From assembly GCA_023898345.1 (NCBI GenBank), contig CP060218.1, forward strand, positions 124,001 through 188,000: 64,000 nt of DNA. The letters are read 5' to 3'. Position 1 is the stretch's first letter; each line of letters begins with the position of its first letter. Positions 16,962 through 25,868 of this stretch are shown piece after piece. Under the pieces are notes generated by a model, which made no database searches, had not been told where the DNA came from, and worked only from the letters and a program-made list of their open reading frames with translations. The translations under genes were made by a program, and so were the position numbers. Origin of the DNA: Candidatus Woesearchaeota archaeon (GTDB taxonomy: Archaea; Nanobdellota; Nanobdellia; Woesearchaeales; UBA583).

Positions 16962-17782
16962 TTTTCTTTTTTCTTAGCAAGTAATTGCTTTTTGTTGTAT
17001 TCTTCAAGTATTTTTACAAGTTGAGTGGTTTTCTTGAGGTATTTGTTGTATGTGTTAGCGTTTATGATTTCGGAGTTTTTATGATGTTCGATTTCTTTTG
17101 CAAGTCTGTATATTTCTTCGATGTCAGAGGAACACTTTGCGACGTTCTCGTTCTGGAATGCTTCTCGGAAAATTTCAGGCATTTCTTCGGGGGATGGGGG
17201 AGTTATGTCTTTGCTCATGAGGGCAGCGTGACAAATGTCGATGGTGGCGTAATACAAATCCATAATGGCTTCTTCTAAGTGCTTTGAACTTTCTTTTAAC
17301 AGAGTTTTTGCTCTTTCCTGATAGTTGTAAATTGATTCTGGAGTTGGTTTTATTTTTCCTATTTCTAAGAGGTATTGTAATGGTTCAATTAGGTCTTTAT
17401 CGAGAAGTGGAAGTCCGCTTCGTAGAATGTTTGTTAGGAGTGGGTCACCTTTGCGTGCGAGGTCCCAGAGGTCAGAAAGGTTCATTGTCATAATGTGGAG
17501 TTTATTAGAAATGGATCCTGCAAGATTTGTACTTATGACTCTGTATGCTTCGCGTAGTTCTGCTGTTACAAAAACGCTGACGTTGTCCAGAACAATGAGT
17601 AGATCTATGTCAGAGTCTTTGTTTGCTGTGTTCTTGGCGTTTGAACCGAAGAGAACAATTGAACGAACGAGTTCTCCCATTTCTTTAATAATTTGTTTAG
17701 AATATTCTCTTGCAATGTGTAAATTTTCTATGTGGTATTGTTCTTCATTTTTACTAAAGCGTGGGCGTTCTAGAATGTCCAT
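16958..17782 (-). CDS. Nucleotidyltransferase fused to a HEPN-like domain
   Basis: 274 residues. The N-terminal domain (about 25-125) is a minimal nucleotidyltransferase with the motif SIVLFGSNAKNTANKDSDID (GS..., then DID metal ligands). The C-terminal part (about 145-260) is a helical bundle like HEPN domains. MNT and HEPN proteins often form toxin-antitoxin pairs in which the MNT enzyme adds AMP to the HEPN RNase; here both would be in one chain. A clear HEPN R-x4-6-H catalytic motif is not obvious, so it may be inactive. It starts 1 bp after the coiled-coil gene 17784-18308. Confidence 0.75.
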   Translation of the reverse strand: MDILERPRFSKNEEQYHIENLHIAREYSKQIIKEMGELVRSIVLFGSNAKNTANKDSDIDLLIVLDNVSVFVTAELREAYRVISTNLAGSISNKLHIMTMNLSDLWDLARKGDPLLTNILRSGLPLLDKDLIEPLQYLLEIGKIKPTPESIYNYQERAKTLLKESSKHLEEAIMDLYYATIDICHAALMSKDITPPSPEEMPEIFREAFQNENVAKCSSDIEEIYRLAKEIEHHKNSEIINANTYNKYLKKTTQLVKILEEYNKKQLLAKKKEN

Positions 17783-17783
17783 T

Positions 17784-18308
17784 TTATGTTAGTGTTTTTG
17801 TTTCTAGGAGTTTTGTTTCTACTCGTGTTAGTTCTTCAAGGATGGTGAAGATATGCTTGTTTGTTTCTTTGAGTCTTTTAATTTCTATGTCCTTTTCACC
17901 AAGTTGTTCTTTGAGAAGAAAGAGTTCTAGTTCACTGTGTTGAATTTTTTCATCTTGGTTCTTTTTTTCTTTATTCTCTTTTTTCTTAGCTTCTTCTAAT
18001 TCTTTTTCTATTTTGTCTTGTGATTTTTGAATTGCGAGAATTTCTTTTCTTAGTTTTTCTATTTCTTTTTTTAGTTCGCTTAAATCTTCGGAGAAAAATG
18101 AATTTTCTTTTTTGCTTAATTCATCGTGAGCGAATTGGAGTTTGTCTTTAATATCACTTGACAGGGTTGCAACTTTTTCGGAAAGAGTTGTGTGTTGTTT
18201 CATGAAGTCATCGTAATTTTCACTTATTTTTCCAGCCAGAAAGTGCATATCGTGTTTGACTTTTGTGAAACCTTCGCGGATTCTGGCAAATTCTTCGTGG
18301 TGTTTCAT
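17784..18308 (-). CDS. Coiled-coil protein, operon partner of the nucleotidyltransferase-HEPN protein
   Basis: 174 residues, almost entirely heptad-like helix rich in Lys and Glu (about 60-165). Its N-terminus (EFARIREGFTKVKHDMHFLA) resembles that of the 56476-56823 protein (EVVKIKEAFRKVKKDVVFLS), so the two belong to one family with different C-terminal parts. No signal or membrane helix. It could organise or tether the downstream enzyme. Confidence 0.65.
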   Translation of the reverse strand: MKHHEEFARIREGFTKVKHDMHFLAGKISENYDDFMKQHTTLSEKVATLSSDIKDKLQFAHDELSKKENSFFSEDLSELKKEIEKLRKEILAIQKSQDKIEKELEEAKKKENKEKKNQDEKIQHSELELFLLKEQLGEKDIEIKRLKETNKHIFTILEELTRVETKLLETKTLT

Positions 18309-18375
18309 ATAAAACTTTGAAAAATTTTTCTTTACTTAAAGAAATGGTTTAACTGAGAAGTGATTTTTGAAAATA

Positions 18376-19227
18376 CTATGCCTTAAGTTTTTGCATTGCC
18401 TCAATTCTACTTTTTGTTGACGGGTGAGTTGAAAAAAGTGATGCAATGGAAGAGCCTCGAAATGGGTTCACAATAAAGAGACTTTCTGTTGGCGTTGCGC
18501 TTGCATGAAAACTATGTGGGTTTCGTGCAGCTGTTTCTAGTTTTTGTAATGCGCTGATGAGGGGTTCGGGTGTTTTGAGGAGTTTTGTTGCTCCAGCGTC
18601 GGCCATGTATTCTCTTTGTCTTGAAATTGCAAGTTGAATAATGGTTGCAATAATTGGAGTTAGGATTGCCAGTACTAACACGCCAAACAAACCTCCTACT
18701 CCGCCATCTTCGTCGTCACCTCCAAAGCCAAAAATTGCCATCCACTGAAACATTTCTGCTATCATTCCAATTGCAGATGCGATTCCAACTGCTAGGGTCT
18801 GAATAAGTGTGTCTCTGTGTTTGATATGTGAGAGTTCGTGCGCCATAACACCTTTGACTTCTTCTTCGCTGAGGAGATGGAGAAGACTTTCTGTTGCAGC
18901 AACAGCAGCGTGTTTCGGACTACGACCCGTTGCAAACGCATTTGGTGAGGGTGCTTGAATGATGTATGTTTTGGGCATGGGAAGCTGTGCTTTGTGCGCG
19001 AGTTCATGAACAATTCTGTACAGTTTGTGTTCTTTTCCCACTTCTTTGGCGTTGTACATACGTAGGACAATTTTGTCGGAAAACCAAAAGGAAGCAAAAT
19101 TAATTATCATTGCAAGAGCAAAACCAATAATCAATCCTGTTCTACTTCCAATAAGGTAACCAAACCCCATGAAGAGTCCGGCGAGTCCTCCTAGTAAAAG
19201 TGTAGTTTTTATGCTATTGAGAATCAT
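18376..19227 (-). CDS. htpX: HtpX-type membrane zinc metalloprotease
   Basis: 283 residues. Two N-terminal membrane helices (about 8-45), the zinc motif HELSH in GVMAHELSHIKHRD, two more membrane helices (about 145-200), then the third ligand region REYMADAGA. Ends with the conserved STHPSTKSRIEAM. HtpX degrades misfolded membrane proteins with its active site facing the cytoplasm. Length and order fit the family. Confidence 0.93.
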   Translation of the reverse strand: MILNSIKTTLLLGGLAGLFMGFGYLIGSRTGLIIGFALAMIINFASFWFSDKIVLRMYNAKEVGKEHKLYRIVHELAHKAQLPMPKTYIIQAPSPNAFATGRSPKHAAVAATESLLHLLSEEEVKGVMAHELSHIKHRDTLIQTLAVGIASAIGMIAEMFQWMAIFGFGGDDEDGGVGGLFGVLVLAILTPIIATIIQLAISRQREYMADAGATKLLKTPEPLISALQKLETAARNPHSFHASATPTESLFIVNPFRGSSIASLFSTHPSTKSRIEAMQKLKA

Positions 19228-19316
19228 ATTTTTATTAACAATTGTGAATTTTTAAAGCTTCAGGTTTCTTATTTTCGGGTGTCAAGCTTATAAGAAAAAA
19301 GGTATTTCCTAAAACT

Positions 19317-19859
19317 ATGAGTTTATGTGAGGAGAATAGGGAATTTCTTCTTAACCCTTTGGTGGCTTTAGGGTATTGGCAGCAAGATGCAGATTCCTTT
19401 TTGAGGAATACTAGTGGGGGCCCCAACCGGCAAGTTCTTTGTGTTAAAGGAACTGAAGCAGTTCTTTTGCATGAGTCTTTAGTGAAGAATAGGGGACCGG
19501 CAACTCAGATTTACCTTACAGCTTTAGTTAAAGTTGGTGGGCTTTTAGAGTATGTACAGAGAGAAAGAAACTCTGTGGAGAAATTTTTAGATTGTGTTCG
19601 TCATGATGAAGCAGCTTTGCCGTACATGTGGCTTAGAAATGAGAGGGCAAGAGGAACATTGGCAGCTTATCTTACAAATACTACCGCTTCAGATCTTAGG
19701 TCAGATTTCTATGCTTTGTTTGGAACTGTTTGGGAAGTAATTTCTGGAAAAGGTGGCTTTTTCCAAAGAAGAACAAACCATTACTCTCTTTTTGTCTTTC
19801 CCCATCGCGACTCAAGAGAAGCTCTTCTTTTTTTAGGAGAAAAAAAGGTATATTTTTAG
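19317..19859 (+). CDS. Hypothetical protein, 180 residues
   Basis: It starts about 30 bp after a TATA-like cttataagaa (about 19287). It is soluble, with the segments YWQQDADSFLRNTSGGPNRQ and YMWLRNERARGTLAAYLTN. Not recognised. Style (Phe-rich, short, alone) resembles the orphans at 15402, 16389, 19912 and 60770. Confidence 0.6.
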   Translation: MSLCEENREFLLNPLVALGYWQQDADSFLRNTSGGPNRQVLCVKGTEAVLLHESLVKNRGPATQIYLTALVKVGGLLEYVQRERNSVEKFLDCVRHDEAALPYMWLRNERARGTLAAYLTNTTASDLRSDFYALFGTVWEVISGKGGFFQRRTNHYSLFVFPHRDSREALLFLGEKKVYF

Positions 19860-19911
19860 GGATTTTTTTCTCGTTATCTTTATAATTTTGGGAGTATTCT
19901 TAGCTTTTGTA

Positions 19912-20436
19912 ATGGATTGTCTTCTTCCAAAAAAAAATGAACTACTTCCAGTAGAAAATGCTCTTTTTCAATTAGGGTTGTCTGATGACTCCAGAACATA
20001 TCTTGTTACTTCTCTTGAGAGGATGTATAGTGGAGGTCTAAAAAGAGAGACTCGTTTTTTGGGGAGTACGGCTTTGAATTTTCTTGAACCAATTTATGTC
20101 CAAGGGAATGTCGAGTTTCCAGAATATGCTTTTACTGCTTTAATGACTGGAGACGCTGTTCTTTCTTTTCTTGACTTTCCACTTAACTTTGTGGCTAAAC
20201 TTGGCTCATTAGACTCTCCTTTTACATGTATTGCACAAAACCAAAAGGGATTACGAGAAATGCTGACTCGAAATGATACATATGACTTGTCTCAACTTGC
20301 TCTGTACGGATATAGGGGGAAAAATCTGAATGGAGATGGAAAAGGGAACATTGGAGAAGGGTGTATCATTCAACCCTTCTTTGTTTTTCCACAAAAAGAG
20401 GTTGGCACTTATCAACTACTGCTAAAAAAAGAATAA
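19912..20436 (+). CDS. Hypothetical protein, 174 residues
   Basis: The ATG at 19912 (MDCLLPKKNELLPVENALF) is preferred to the one at 19888, which lies too close to a TATA-like ctttataatt. Soluble; C-terminal half contains a Gly/Asn run (GKNLNGDGKGNIGEG). Not recognised. It follows the 19317 gene in the same direction and ends convergent with the mutase gene. Confidence 0.6.
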   Translation: MDCLLPKKNELLPVENALFQLGLSDDSRTYLVTSLERMYSGGLKRETRFLGSTALNFLEPIYVQGNVEFPEYAFTALMTGDAVLSFLDFPLNFVAKLGSLDSPFTCIAQNQKGLREMLTRNDTYDLSQLALYGYRGKNLNGDGKGNIGEGCIIQPFFVFPQKEVGTYQLLLKKE

Positions 20437-20446
20437 TTCTTATTTT

Positions 20447-21778
20447 TTAACTTAAATTTTCAATAAATTTTTTTATTTCATTGAACTTCTTATCGTACAG
20501 TTCTTGAGTTTCAGCTTCAAAGTTCAGACGTAAAATGTTTTCTGTGTTTGAGGAGCGAATATTTGCCCACCACTTCTCGCCAATGAGTGTGATGCCGTCA
20601 ATCTCTTCAAGTTTGGCGTCCTTGTATGCTTGCTTGAGACTCTCCAAAGCTTTTTCTTTGTCGTCGACGTGAAAGTTTGTTTCCGGACTTTTGACGTATG
20701 TCATGTATTTGTCTACTAATTCTGAAAATGTTTTCTCTTCTTTACTTAGCATGTTCAAGACTTCGATAAGTGCTTTGATTGCACTGTCATAGAGAAAGTC
20801 TTCACCAAAGCGAAAGTAAAAGTGCCCTGAAAGTTCGACAGCAAAGTCTGCTTCTTTTTGTCGCATGGTTTTCTTGATGTAGGAATGTCCGACGCGTGTC
20901 TTTGTAGCTTCACCGCCAAAGGAAGAAACAATCTCTTCGATTTTTTTTGTAGAACGCAAATCATAACAGAAATGTCTTTGGCCTTGTTCTGCATAGTATT
21001 CAATAAGAAGCGCTCCGACAGAGTCAGCGGGAATGAAACGACCTTTTTCGTCAACAAAGCCACATCTGTCGGCGTCTCCATCTGTTGCAATTCCTATGTC
21101 GGCTTTTGTTTCAAGAACTTTTTTCTTGAGGTCTTCAAGAGTTTCTTCCTTCAAAGGGTTTGCTTCATGGTTTGGAAATCTTCCATCAAGTTCGCAGTAC
21201 AAAGGAGTAAATTCGACGTTTTCAGCATTGTGAAGTAACGTTGGGATGTCATGTCCTCCCATCCCATTTCCGGCGTCAAGAACTACTTTGAGTGTTTTTT
21301 TACAGTCAAGCATGGGGCGTAAGTGTGAAAGGTATCGTTCATCATAATCTTCTTTGCGATATTCTCCTTCTTTTTCGGCAACTTTCTCTTCAAAGTTATG
21401 AACAGCATTTTTGATTTGTTCAATGCCATCTTCCCAAGCGACAGGGTAAGCATTATGCCTGCAAATCTTAATTCCGTTGTCGTCCTTTGGGTTGTGCGAT
21501 GCTGTAATAATAAGTCCTGTGTCAGCGTCAAAGTCATGACTTGCATGGTACAATTTTGGAGTTGGACTAAGACCAATATCAATAACATCTATTCCAGCTT
21601 TTCTCATTCCTTCAATAATACTTTTCGTAAGACTCTCTGAGCTTTCTCGCATGTCGTAGCCAATCACAGCTTTTTTAGTCCCAAGAATATGAAGTGAATT
21701 CCCGATTTTGTAATATAGGTCTTCATTCACCTGTTCAGGGTAGCGGCCTCGTATGTCGTATGCTTTGAATACTGTCAT
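20447..21778 (-). CDS. Phosphomannomutase/phosphoglucomutase
   Basis: 443 residues from the ATG at 21778 (MTVFKAYDIRGRYPEQ); the longer frame to 21931 overlaps the preceding gene and adds no conserved sequence. Alpha-D-phosphohexomutase motifs are complete: active-site Ser in ITASHNPKDDNGIK, metal loop DGDADRCGFVDE, sugar loop ELSGHFYFR, and phosphate loop RSSNTENILRL. It interconverts hexose 1- and 6-phosphates, feeding nucleotide-sugar and glycan synthesis. It follows the tpiA operon by 58 bp on the same strand. Confidence 0.92.
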   Translation of the reverse strand: MTVFKAYDIRGRYPEQVNEDLYYKIGNSLHILGTKKAVIGYDMRESSESLTKSIIEGMRKAGIDVIDIGLSPTPKLYHASHDFDADTGLIITASHNPKDDNGIKICRHNAYPVAWEDGIEQIKNAVHNFEEKVAEKEGEYRKEDYDERYLSHLRPMLDCKKTLKVVLDAGNGMGGHDIPTLLHNAENVEFTPLYCELDGRFPNHEANPLKEETLEDLKKKVLETKADIGIATDGDADRCGFVDEKGRFIPADSVGALLIEYYAEQGQRHFCYDLRSTKKIEEIVSSFGGEATKTRVGHSYIKKTMRQKEADFAVELSGHFYFRFGEDFLYDSAIKALIEVLNMLSKEEKTFSELVDKYMTYVKSPETNFHVDDKEKALESLKQAYKDAKLEEIDGITLIGEKWWANIRSSNTENILRLNFEAETQELYDKKFNEIKKFIENLS

Positions 21779-21836
21779 GAAAGGAGAAATATTTTTTTCT
21801 TGATAAAGTTTTAGGCTTTCTTTGCTTTGTCTTTCT

Positions 21837-22703
21837 TTAACTTTCAAGAATGTTTCCGACGACAAAGCTTCCAAGTTGTGTTGTTTGGATTTGTACTTGC
21901 TTGTTTCCTGTATCAATAAAACTTGGTTCAAGTTCTTCCCAATCTCCGTATTGGTTTTGTTTCAGAACTTTTAAGGAGTTTGGATCTGGAATATTTTCAA
22001 AGTATGGTAGTTTTAGTGTAATTGGGGAACTAAATTTTGTTTCAGAAAGAGAGAGTACAAGTGCTGGTCCAGCTACTCGGATTGTTTCTTCTTCTGGGCT
22101 TTTTACTTCATAGACTTTTATTTCTTCGTTTGTTAGTTGTGGATAAAGAATAGAAGTTTCTGTGGGAATGTGAAGTGAAAAACTTTGGAATACAAATTCT
22201 TCTTCTTCTCGGCCGGCCTCTTTTGGAATGCTATATTTTCCCCACTCTTTTGCTCCAATCAGGGCTGCTCCTTGTCCTGCAGGATTGTTGCTTTTGTCTT
22301 TGCATGAGATTTCTATTCTTTCAAGGGCATTTTTTCTGATGAGGCAGGTATATGAAGAGCTTTGGTTGTACTGAAAGATAATTGATTCTACACTTTCTAT
22401 TTCACAATCAAATCTTTGGCAATAGACAAGTTCTACTTCTTCTTTTTTTTTTGAGTAAAGGCAAAGATTATTGTCTCCAATATTTGAGATAAGGAAATCT
22501 CCAAGGAGTTCTTTTGATTGTAAAGTGAAGCTTCTTGAACTTAGTATTGCTTTGCAGGACTGTTCTGCGTGTTCAGAGAGCGATGTGAAAAATGCGTTTT
22601 GGTCTCGTTTTCCTATATCTGAATTGAAAACTGAAAGAATTTGGAGGAGGATGATGACTCCAAAGACAACTCCTACGATTCCAAAGAATGTTCTTCCGAT
22701 CAT
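21837..22703 (-). CDS. Membrane-anchored extracellular protein, unknown
   Basis: 288 residues. One N-terminal membrane helix (about 4-25, FFGIVGVVFGVIILLQILSV) is followed by an outside domain with cysteine pairs and a C-terminal beta-sandwich-like part (GPALVLSLSETKFSSPITLK and a final TTQLGSFVVGN). Its start overlaps the tpiA stop by ATGA. The coupling with tpiA looks accidental in function. Not recognised. Confidence 0.7.
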   Translation of the reverse strand: MIGRTFFGIVGVVFGVIILLQILSVFNSDIGKRDQNAFFTSLSEHAEQSCKAILSSRSFTLQSKELLGDFLISNIGDNNLCLYSKKKEEVELVYCQRFDCEIESVESIIFQYNQSSSYTCLIRKNALERIEISCKDKSNNPAGQGAALIGAKEWGKYSIPKEAGREEEEFVFQSFSLHIPTETSILYPQLTNEEIKVYEVKSPEEETIRVAGPALVLSLSETKFSSPITLKLPYFENIPDPNSLKVLKQNQYGDWEELEPSFIDTGNKQVQIQTTQLGSFVVGNILES

Positions 22704-23368
22704 TTTTCATAAAATCCAGTTATGAGGTCTTGCAAAAGTTCTTTTGGATTTTCTGCTTTGACTACGCCTGATGCTAATAAAATTCCTTTTGCTCCTAATT
22801 TCTTGGCTACTTCTATATCTTTTTTTGTTTTAATTCCTGCTCCTACTATCAATGAGTTCTCTTTTCCTGCAATAGAAACGCTTTTGGTAATGAGTTCGGG
22901 TTGTGCAGTTGAAACGGAAATGTCTCCTCCTATGAGTTCTGGTGGTTCGATTGCAAGAAATGTTGGTTTGTATGTTCCAAATTCTTTCAGTTCTTTTGTA
23001 TCTTTTGCGCATAAGCAAATTTCAAGATTTTCTTCTTTTGCTTTTTCAAGTGTTATTTTAATGAGTTTTTTATCAATGCGGTGTTCACTATGGTTGAGAA
23101 GGCTTCCTTTACTTCCAAGTTTCTTGAGAAATTCTGCAGGCATTGATCCCGTGCTTTGTCCGCAGTCTGTTGGGTCGAGGTGTTGTGCAAAAATGAAGTC
23201 ATAATCTTTGGCGAGTATGGCGAGGTGACTTGTTGGTGGGCATAGGATGAGACGGACATTATGTTTGTCGGCGCTTTTCTTAAGTTCTGCCATAGCTTTA
23301 GCAATGGAAAAAATTTTACTTGGCAGAAGTTGTGAATAGGTTTTCAGATTAACTAGTAAGAAGAACAT
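22700..23368 (-). CDS. tpiA: Triosephosphate isomerase, archaeal type
   Basis: 222 residues from the ATG at 23368 (MFFLLVNLKTYSQ), which places the conserved N-L-K-T-Y at the N-terminus as in the family; a start 14 codons earlier (23410) is possible. Other motifs: LLNHSEHR (catalytic His region), AIEPPELIGG (catalytic Glu and loop 6), and VGAGIKTKKDIEVAKKLGAK near the phosphate site. The short length (about 220-230) is normal for archaeal TIM, which is often tetrameric. Interconverts DHAP and glyceraldehyde 3-phosphate. Confidence 0.92.
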   Translation of the reverse strand: MFFLLVNLKTYSQLLPSKIFSIAKAMAELKKSADKHNVRLILCPPTSHLAILAKDYDFIFAQHLDPTDCGQSTGSMPAEFLKKLGSKGSLLNHSEHRIDKKLIKITLEKAKEENLEICLCAKDTKELKEFGTYKPTFLAIEPPELIGGDISVSTAQPELITKSVSIAGKENSLIVGAGIKTKKDIEVAKKLGAKGILLASGVVKAENPKELLQDLITGFYEK

Positions 23369-23460
23369 TGTTTTTATGTTTTGTTTTTCTTTGACAACTT
23401 TTTTAATCATTGGAAAAAGACGACTAATGTATAAATATTCCTTAATTTACACTCTAGACT

Positions 23461-23820
23461 ATGAATCCTTCCAAAATTTTCAATTTACAAGGAGGAAAGT
23501 CTGTAAAAGACTTGAAAGGACTAGCTAAGGAATTGGCTAGGATGCCACTTGATGTGTACGAACATCATGTAAAACCTACGAAAAATGATTTTGCAAACTG
23601 GATTCGTCATTCTCTTTCCCATGATGAACTTGCGGCTTCTATTGATGGGCAGATTACGCGAATTGAAATGGAACTTCAGATTCTAAGGCACCTTGTACAT
23701 GAGAAAGATAGGCCTAAGAAAGCAAGCGTTAAGAAGAAAGTTGCAAAAAAGGTTGTGAAGAAGGTAGTAAAAAAAGCAGCTAAGAAGGTGAGCAACAAAG
23801 TCTCTGCAGTTTCTGCATAA
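23461..23820 (+). CDS. Small protein with Lys/Ala-rich histone H1-like tail
   Basis: 119 residues. The N-terminal 75 residues form a compact domain (FNLQGGKSVKDLKGLAKELA, then NDFANWIRHSLSHDELAASI) that resembles DUF5752-like or related small domains common in DPANN genomes. The last 40 residues are a basic Lys/Val/Ala tail (KKKVAKKVVKKVVKKAAKKV) like histone H1 or bacterial Hc1 tails. Such tails bind DNA without sequence preference, so a chromatin role is possible. TATA-like sequence at about 23430. Confidence 0.65.
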   Translation: MNPSKIFNLQGGKSVKDLKGLAKELARMPLDVYEHHVKPTKNDFANWIRHSLSHDELAASIDGQITRIEMELQILRHLVHEKDRPKKASVKKKVAKKVVKKVVKKAAKKVSNKVSAVSA

Positions 23821-23879
23821 TTTTTATCTTATCTTTATTTTATGTGTTTTAGAAACGACAGGTAATAGAGAAAAAGAAC

Positions 23880-24175
23880 TTATTCAAAATAACTATTTGT
23901 AATTCCAAAATTCGCAATAATCTTAATATTTCCTTCACTATGATCGTAAATAGGGAATTTCTCCATAAATATGGTGGCAACAAGTGAGGGATTTTCCTTT
24001 AGGTGAGAAAGAATCCTTTCTTCAGATTTAGGAATTCCTAAAAGATAAGCAGTGTGAGATCCCTTTCTACTATCGACCGTTCTATCTACAAAATCAAGAT
24101 AAAAAAAAAGTATGGTTTGGAAATCCTCTCAAAGATTCAACACAAAGGATGCCCCCTTCAAAATTTTCAATTACT
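23880..24175 (-). pseudogene. C-terminal remnant of a gene cut by the IS200/IS605 element
   Basis: On the minus strand, next to the right hairpin of the IS, a frame reads FLVIENFEGGILCVESLRGF, then NHTFF. After a run of nine A (24103-24111, a +1/-1 shift) it continues DFVDRTVDSRKGSHTAYLLG to a stop at 23880-23882 (end: NFGITNSYFE). The sequence looks like normal coding, with clean codon use. The upstream half is probably the frame at 25076-25375 on the other side of the IS. No family recognised. Confidence 0.5.
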
Positions 24176-24179
24176 AAGA

Positions 24180-25062
24180 ATCAAGAAGGCTCCCTTAATG
24201 GGAGTCAGTTGTAAGCTCTCAAACTTCTTCAAAGAATGTGTCTAAAGATTTTTGTTTGTTTATCTCCATTCTTTTTGCAATCTTATATTTTTCTGCATAG
24301 CAAGCATACTCCTTCCATTGGTTTCTGATGTACCCAAAAACTGTTAGTGAACTTACATTTCCAATGCTACTTCCAAAGTAGCTTCTACTGAAAAGCTCTT
24401 TTTTGAGAGCTTTTCTTAAAATGGGAAACATTTGTACAATCCAGTCTTCAAGTCTTTGCCGTGTCATCTGAATAAATCTTCTCGGGTCTGTCAAATTATC
24501 CAAACTTACGAACATGTGGATGTGTTCTGGCATAACTTCGCATGCGAATACTTCCCAACCATTTTCCTTTACAATTTCAGGTAGGTAATACGCAATAAGT
24601 TCGCGTACTTCTTTGAAGAGCACTTTGCATCTTCCTTTTGTTACGAAAACTATGTGGCAGTTTATGAGAAACTTTGCTCTTCGCGAAGTTTTATATCTCT
24701 CTAATTTTTCTTCAATATTCTTGCAATACTTTTCTGGATTGAAATGTGTTGCAGGATCAATGTCTAAAGCCCTTTTTTCAAGGAATCTCACAAGTTTCCA
24801 ATCTACATTTTTCATGTGGTTTTTGTGTTTTCTTTGTTTCATTTTAGTTTCGCTTGGGACTTGACTTTCGCCAAGTCCTGAGCTTAAAAGGGCTTTAGAG
24901 TAAAGACAACAATATTTCTTTAGCGTAGCGACTCTTGAAAAGAGGAAAGAATTATGTTTGATTTACGTCCCTTTATTTCCGAACGAAGTGAGAGTAACTA
25001 AATTTCGTTTTAAAAAACAGAATTTGTTGAGACAAAGAGGCTCCCTAAACGGGAGTTTCTGT
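24180..25062. mobile_element. IS200/IS605-family insertion sequence (single transposase)
   Basis: Both ends carry similar hairpins in the same orientation: ggctcccttaatgggagtc at 24188-24206 and a ctccctaaacgggag core at 25041-25055. Subterminal hairpins without inverted ends or target duplication are the mark of this family. Exact boundaries are estimated. Only the Y1 transposase gene is present; there is no tnpB. A further perfect 7-bp stem (24857-24878, GGACTTG/CAAGTCC) lies just upstream of the transposase start. Confidence 0.8.
24219..24842 (-). CDS. tnpA: IS200/IS605 Y1 (HUH) transposase
   Basis: 207 residues. HUH motif in CEVMPEHIHMFVSL; the catalytic Tyr is likely in SSLTVFGYIRNQW, and the FSRSYFGSSIGNVS segment is typical for the family. 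It has an N-terminal extension of about 55 residues, so it is longer than the common form of about 140-150. The frame is intact. It moves single-stranded DNA at replication forks. Confidence 0.9.
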   Translation of the reverse strand: MKQRKHKNHMKNVDWKLVRFLEKRALDIDPATHFNPEKYCKNIEEKLERYKTSRRAKFLINCHIVFVTKGRCKVLFKEVRELIAYYLPEIVKENGWEVFACEVMPEHIHMFVSLDNLTDPRRFIQMTRQRLEDWIVQMFPILRKALKKELFSRSYFGSSIGNVSSLTVFGYIRNQWKEYACYAEKYKIAKRMEINKQKSLDTFFEEV

Positions 25063-25075
25063 TTTTTTAGAAATT

Positions 25076-25375
25076 TCAGAAAATCAAAGATTTTTCACTA
25101 AAATCTGGCTGGCCTGCAATTCTTTCCCATTGGTGTCCAGAAGAAAAACATCCATAAATACCATGCAGAAAATAAGGGGAGTTTATTATCTTTGAAACTA
25201 TTTCTTTGCTTGATGAGTTGCTACTTTTATGTTGCTTCTGTTTTGCTTCTTCTTCAAGTTTCTCAAGTGTGGAAAAAATAAATAGTAGGACTTCTTTGTT
25301 CCAATCGAAGTTCGCAGTAAATTTCTGCATTCTTTCTAACATTTGGTCTTCAATATCGAAGGATATTTTAGCCAT
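25076..25375 (-). CDS. Small protein or N-terminal fragment next to the IS200/IS605 element
   Basis: 99 residues. It starts MAKISFDIEDQMLERMQKF, which resembles the start of ribbon-helix-helix or antitoxin-like proteins, then a Ser/Lys linker (QKQHKSSNSSSKEI), then INSPYFLHGIYGCFSSGH. It stops just before the left end of the IS. The remnant at 23880-24175 on the same strand may be its missing C-terminal half. Not recognised. Confidence 0.5.
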   Translation of the reverse strand: MAKISFDIEDQMLERMQKFTANFDWNKEVLLFIFSTLEKLEEEAKQKQHKSSNSSSKEIVSKIINSPYFLHGIYGCFSSGHQWERIAGQPDFSEKSLIF

Positions 25376-25459
25376 AAAGCAAGACTGAGAATTCAGGTTT
25401 ATATATTTTTTTACCTCTTATTTCTAGAAATGGTCTAGTAAAAGTTAAATTAAAAAGAA

Positions 25460-25747
25460 TTATTTGCTATTTTCTTGCTCTTCGTCCTCGTCAGAGCCAC
25501 TGCCGCCAAAGTCAACATCCTGTATAATAATAATGTCTCCAAAAGCTTTGAAAAACTTTTGAGGAATGATAACGCCCTTGGCGTCTTTAACCTTACTTGA
25601 AAGGAGAGAACCTGGAGTTGCTTTTATTTTCCAGCTTTTAATTCTGTTTTCTTCAATAAGTGCTTCTTCTACTTCTCCGAAGAAATAGCCGGAGTCTGTA
25701 AAAACTTTCATCTCGTAGACATCCGAAATTCTTTTGAATCTAGCCAT
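25460..25747 (-). CDS. PRC-barrel domain protein
   Basis: 95 residues. The pattern ISDVYEMKVFTDSGYFFGEV, followed by about 35 residues and a hydrophobic VIIPQKFFKAFGDIIIIQD, is a PRC barrel (small beta-barrel). The C-terminal tail is acidic and disordered (GSGSDEDEEQ). Archaeal PRC-barrel proteins include CdpB, which links FtsZ/SepF in cell division. It lies near a second PRC-barrel gene (26494-26760), with a membrane protein between them. Confidence 0.8.
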   Translation of the reverse strand: MARFKRISDVYEMKVFTDSGYFFGEVEEALIEENRIKSWKIKATPGSLLSSKVKDAKGVIIPQKFFKAFGDIIIIQDVDFGGSGSDEDEEQENSK

Positions 25748-25868
25748 GGTTTTCTATGATTTCTTTTAGTTTATAAATTTTTTGACTGTCTTTTTCTTTC
25801 TCTCAAAGACTTTTTAGTAACTGAGATTGGTAGCGAGTAGAGAAGAGTAAGTTATTATGGGGTATGTT

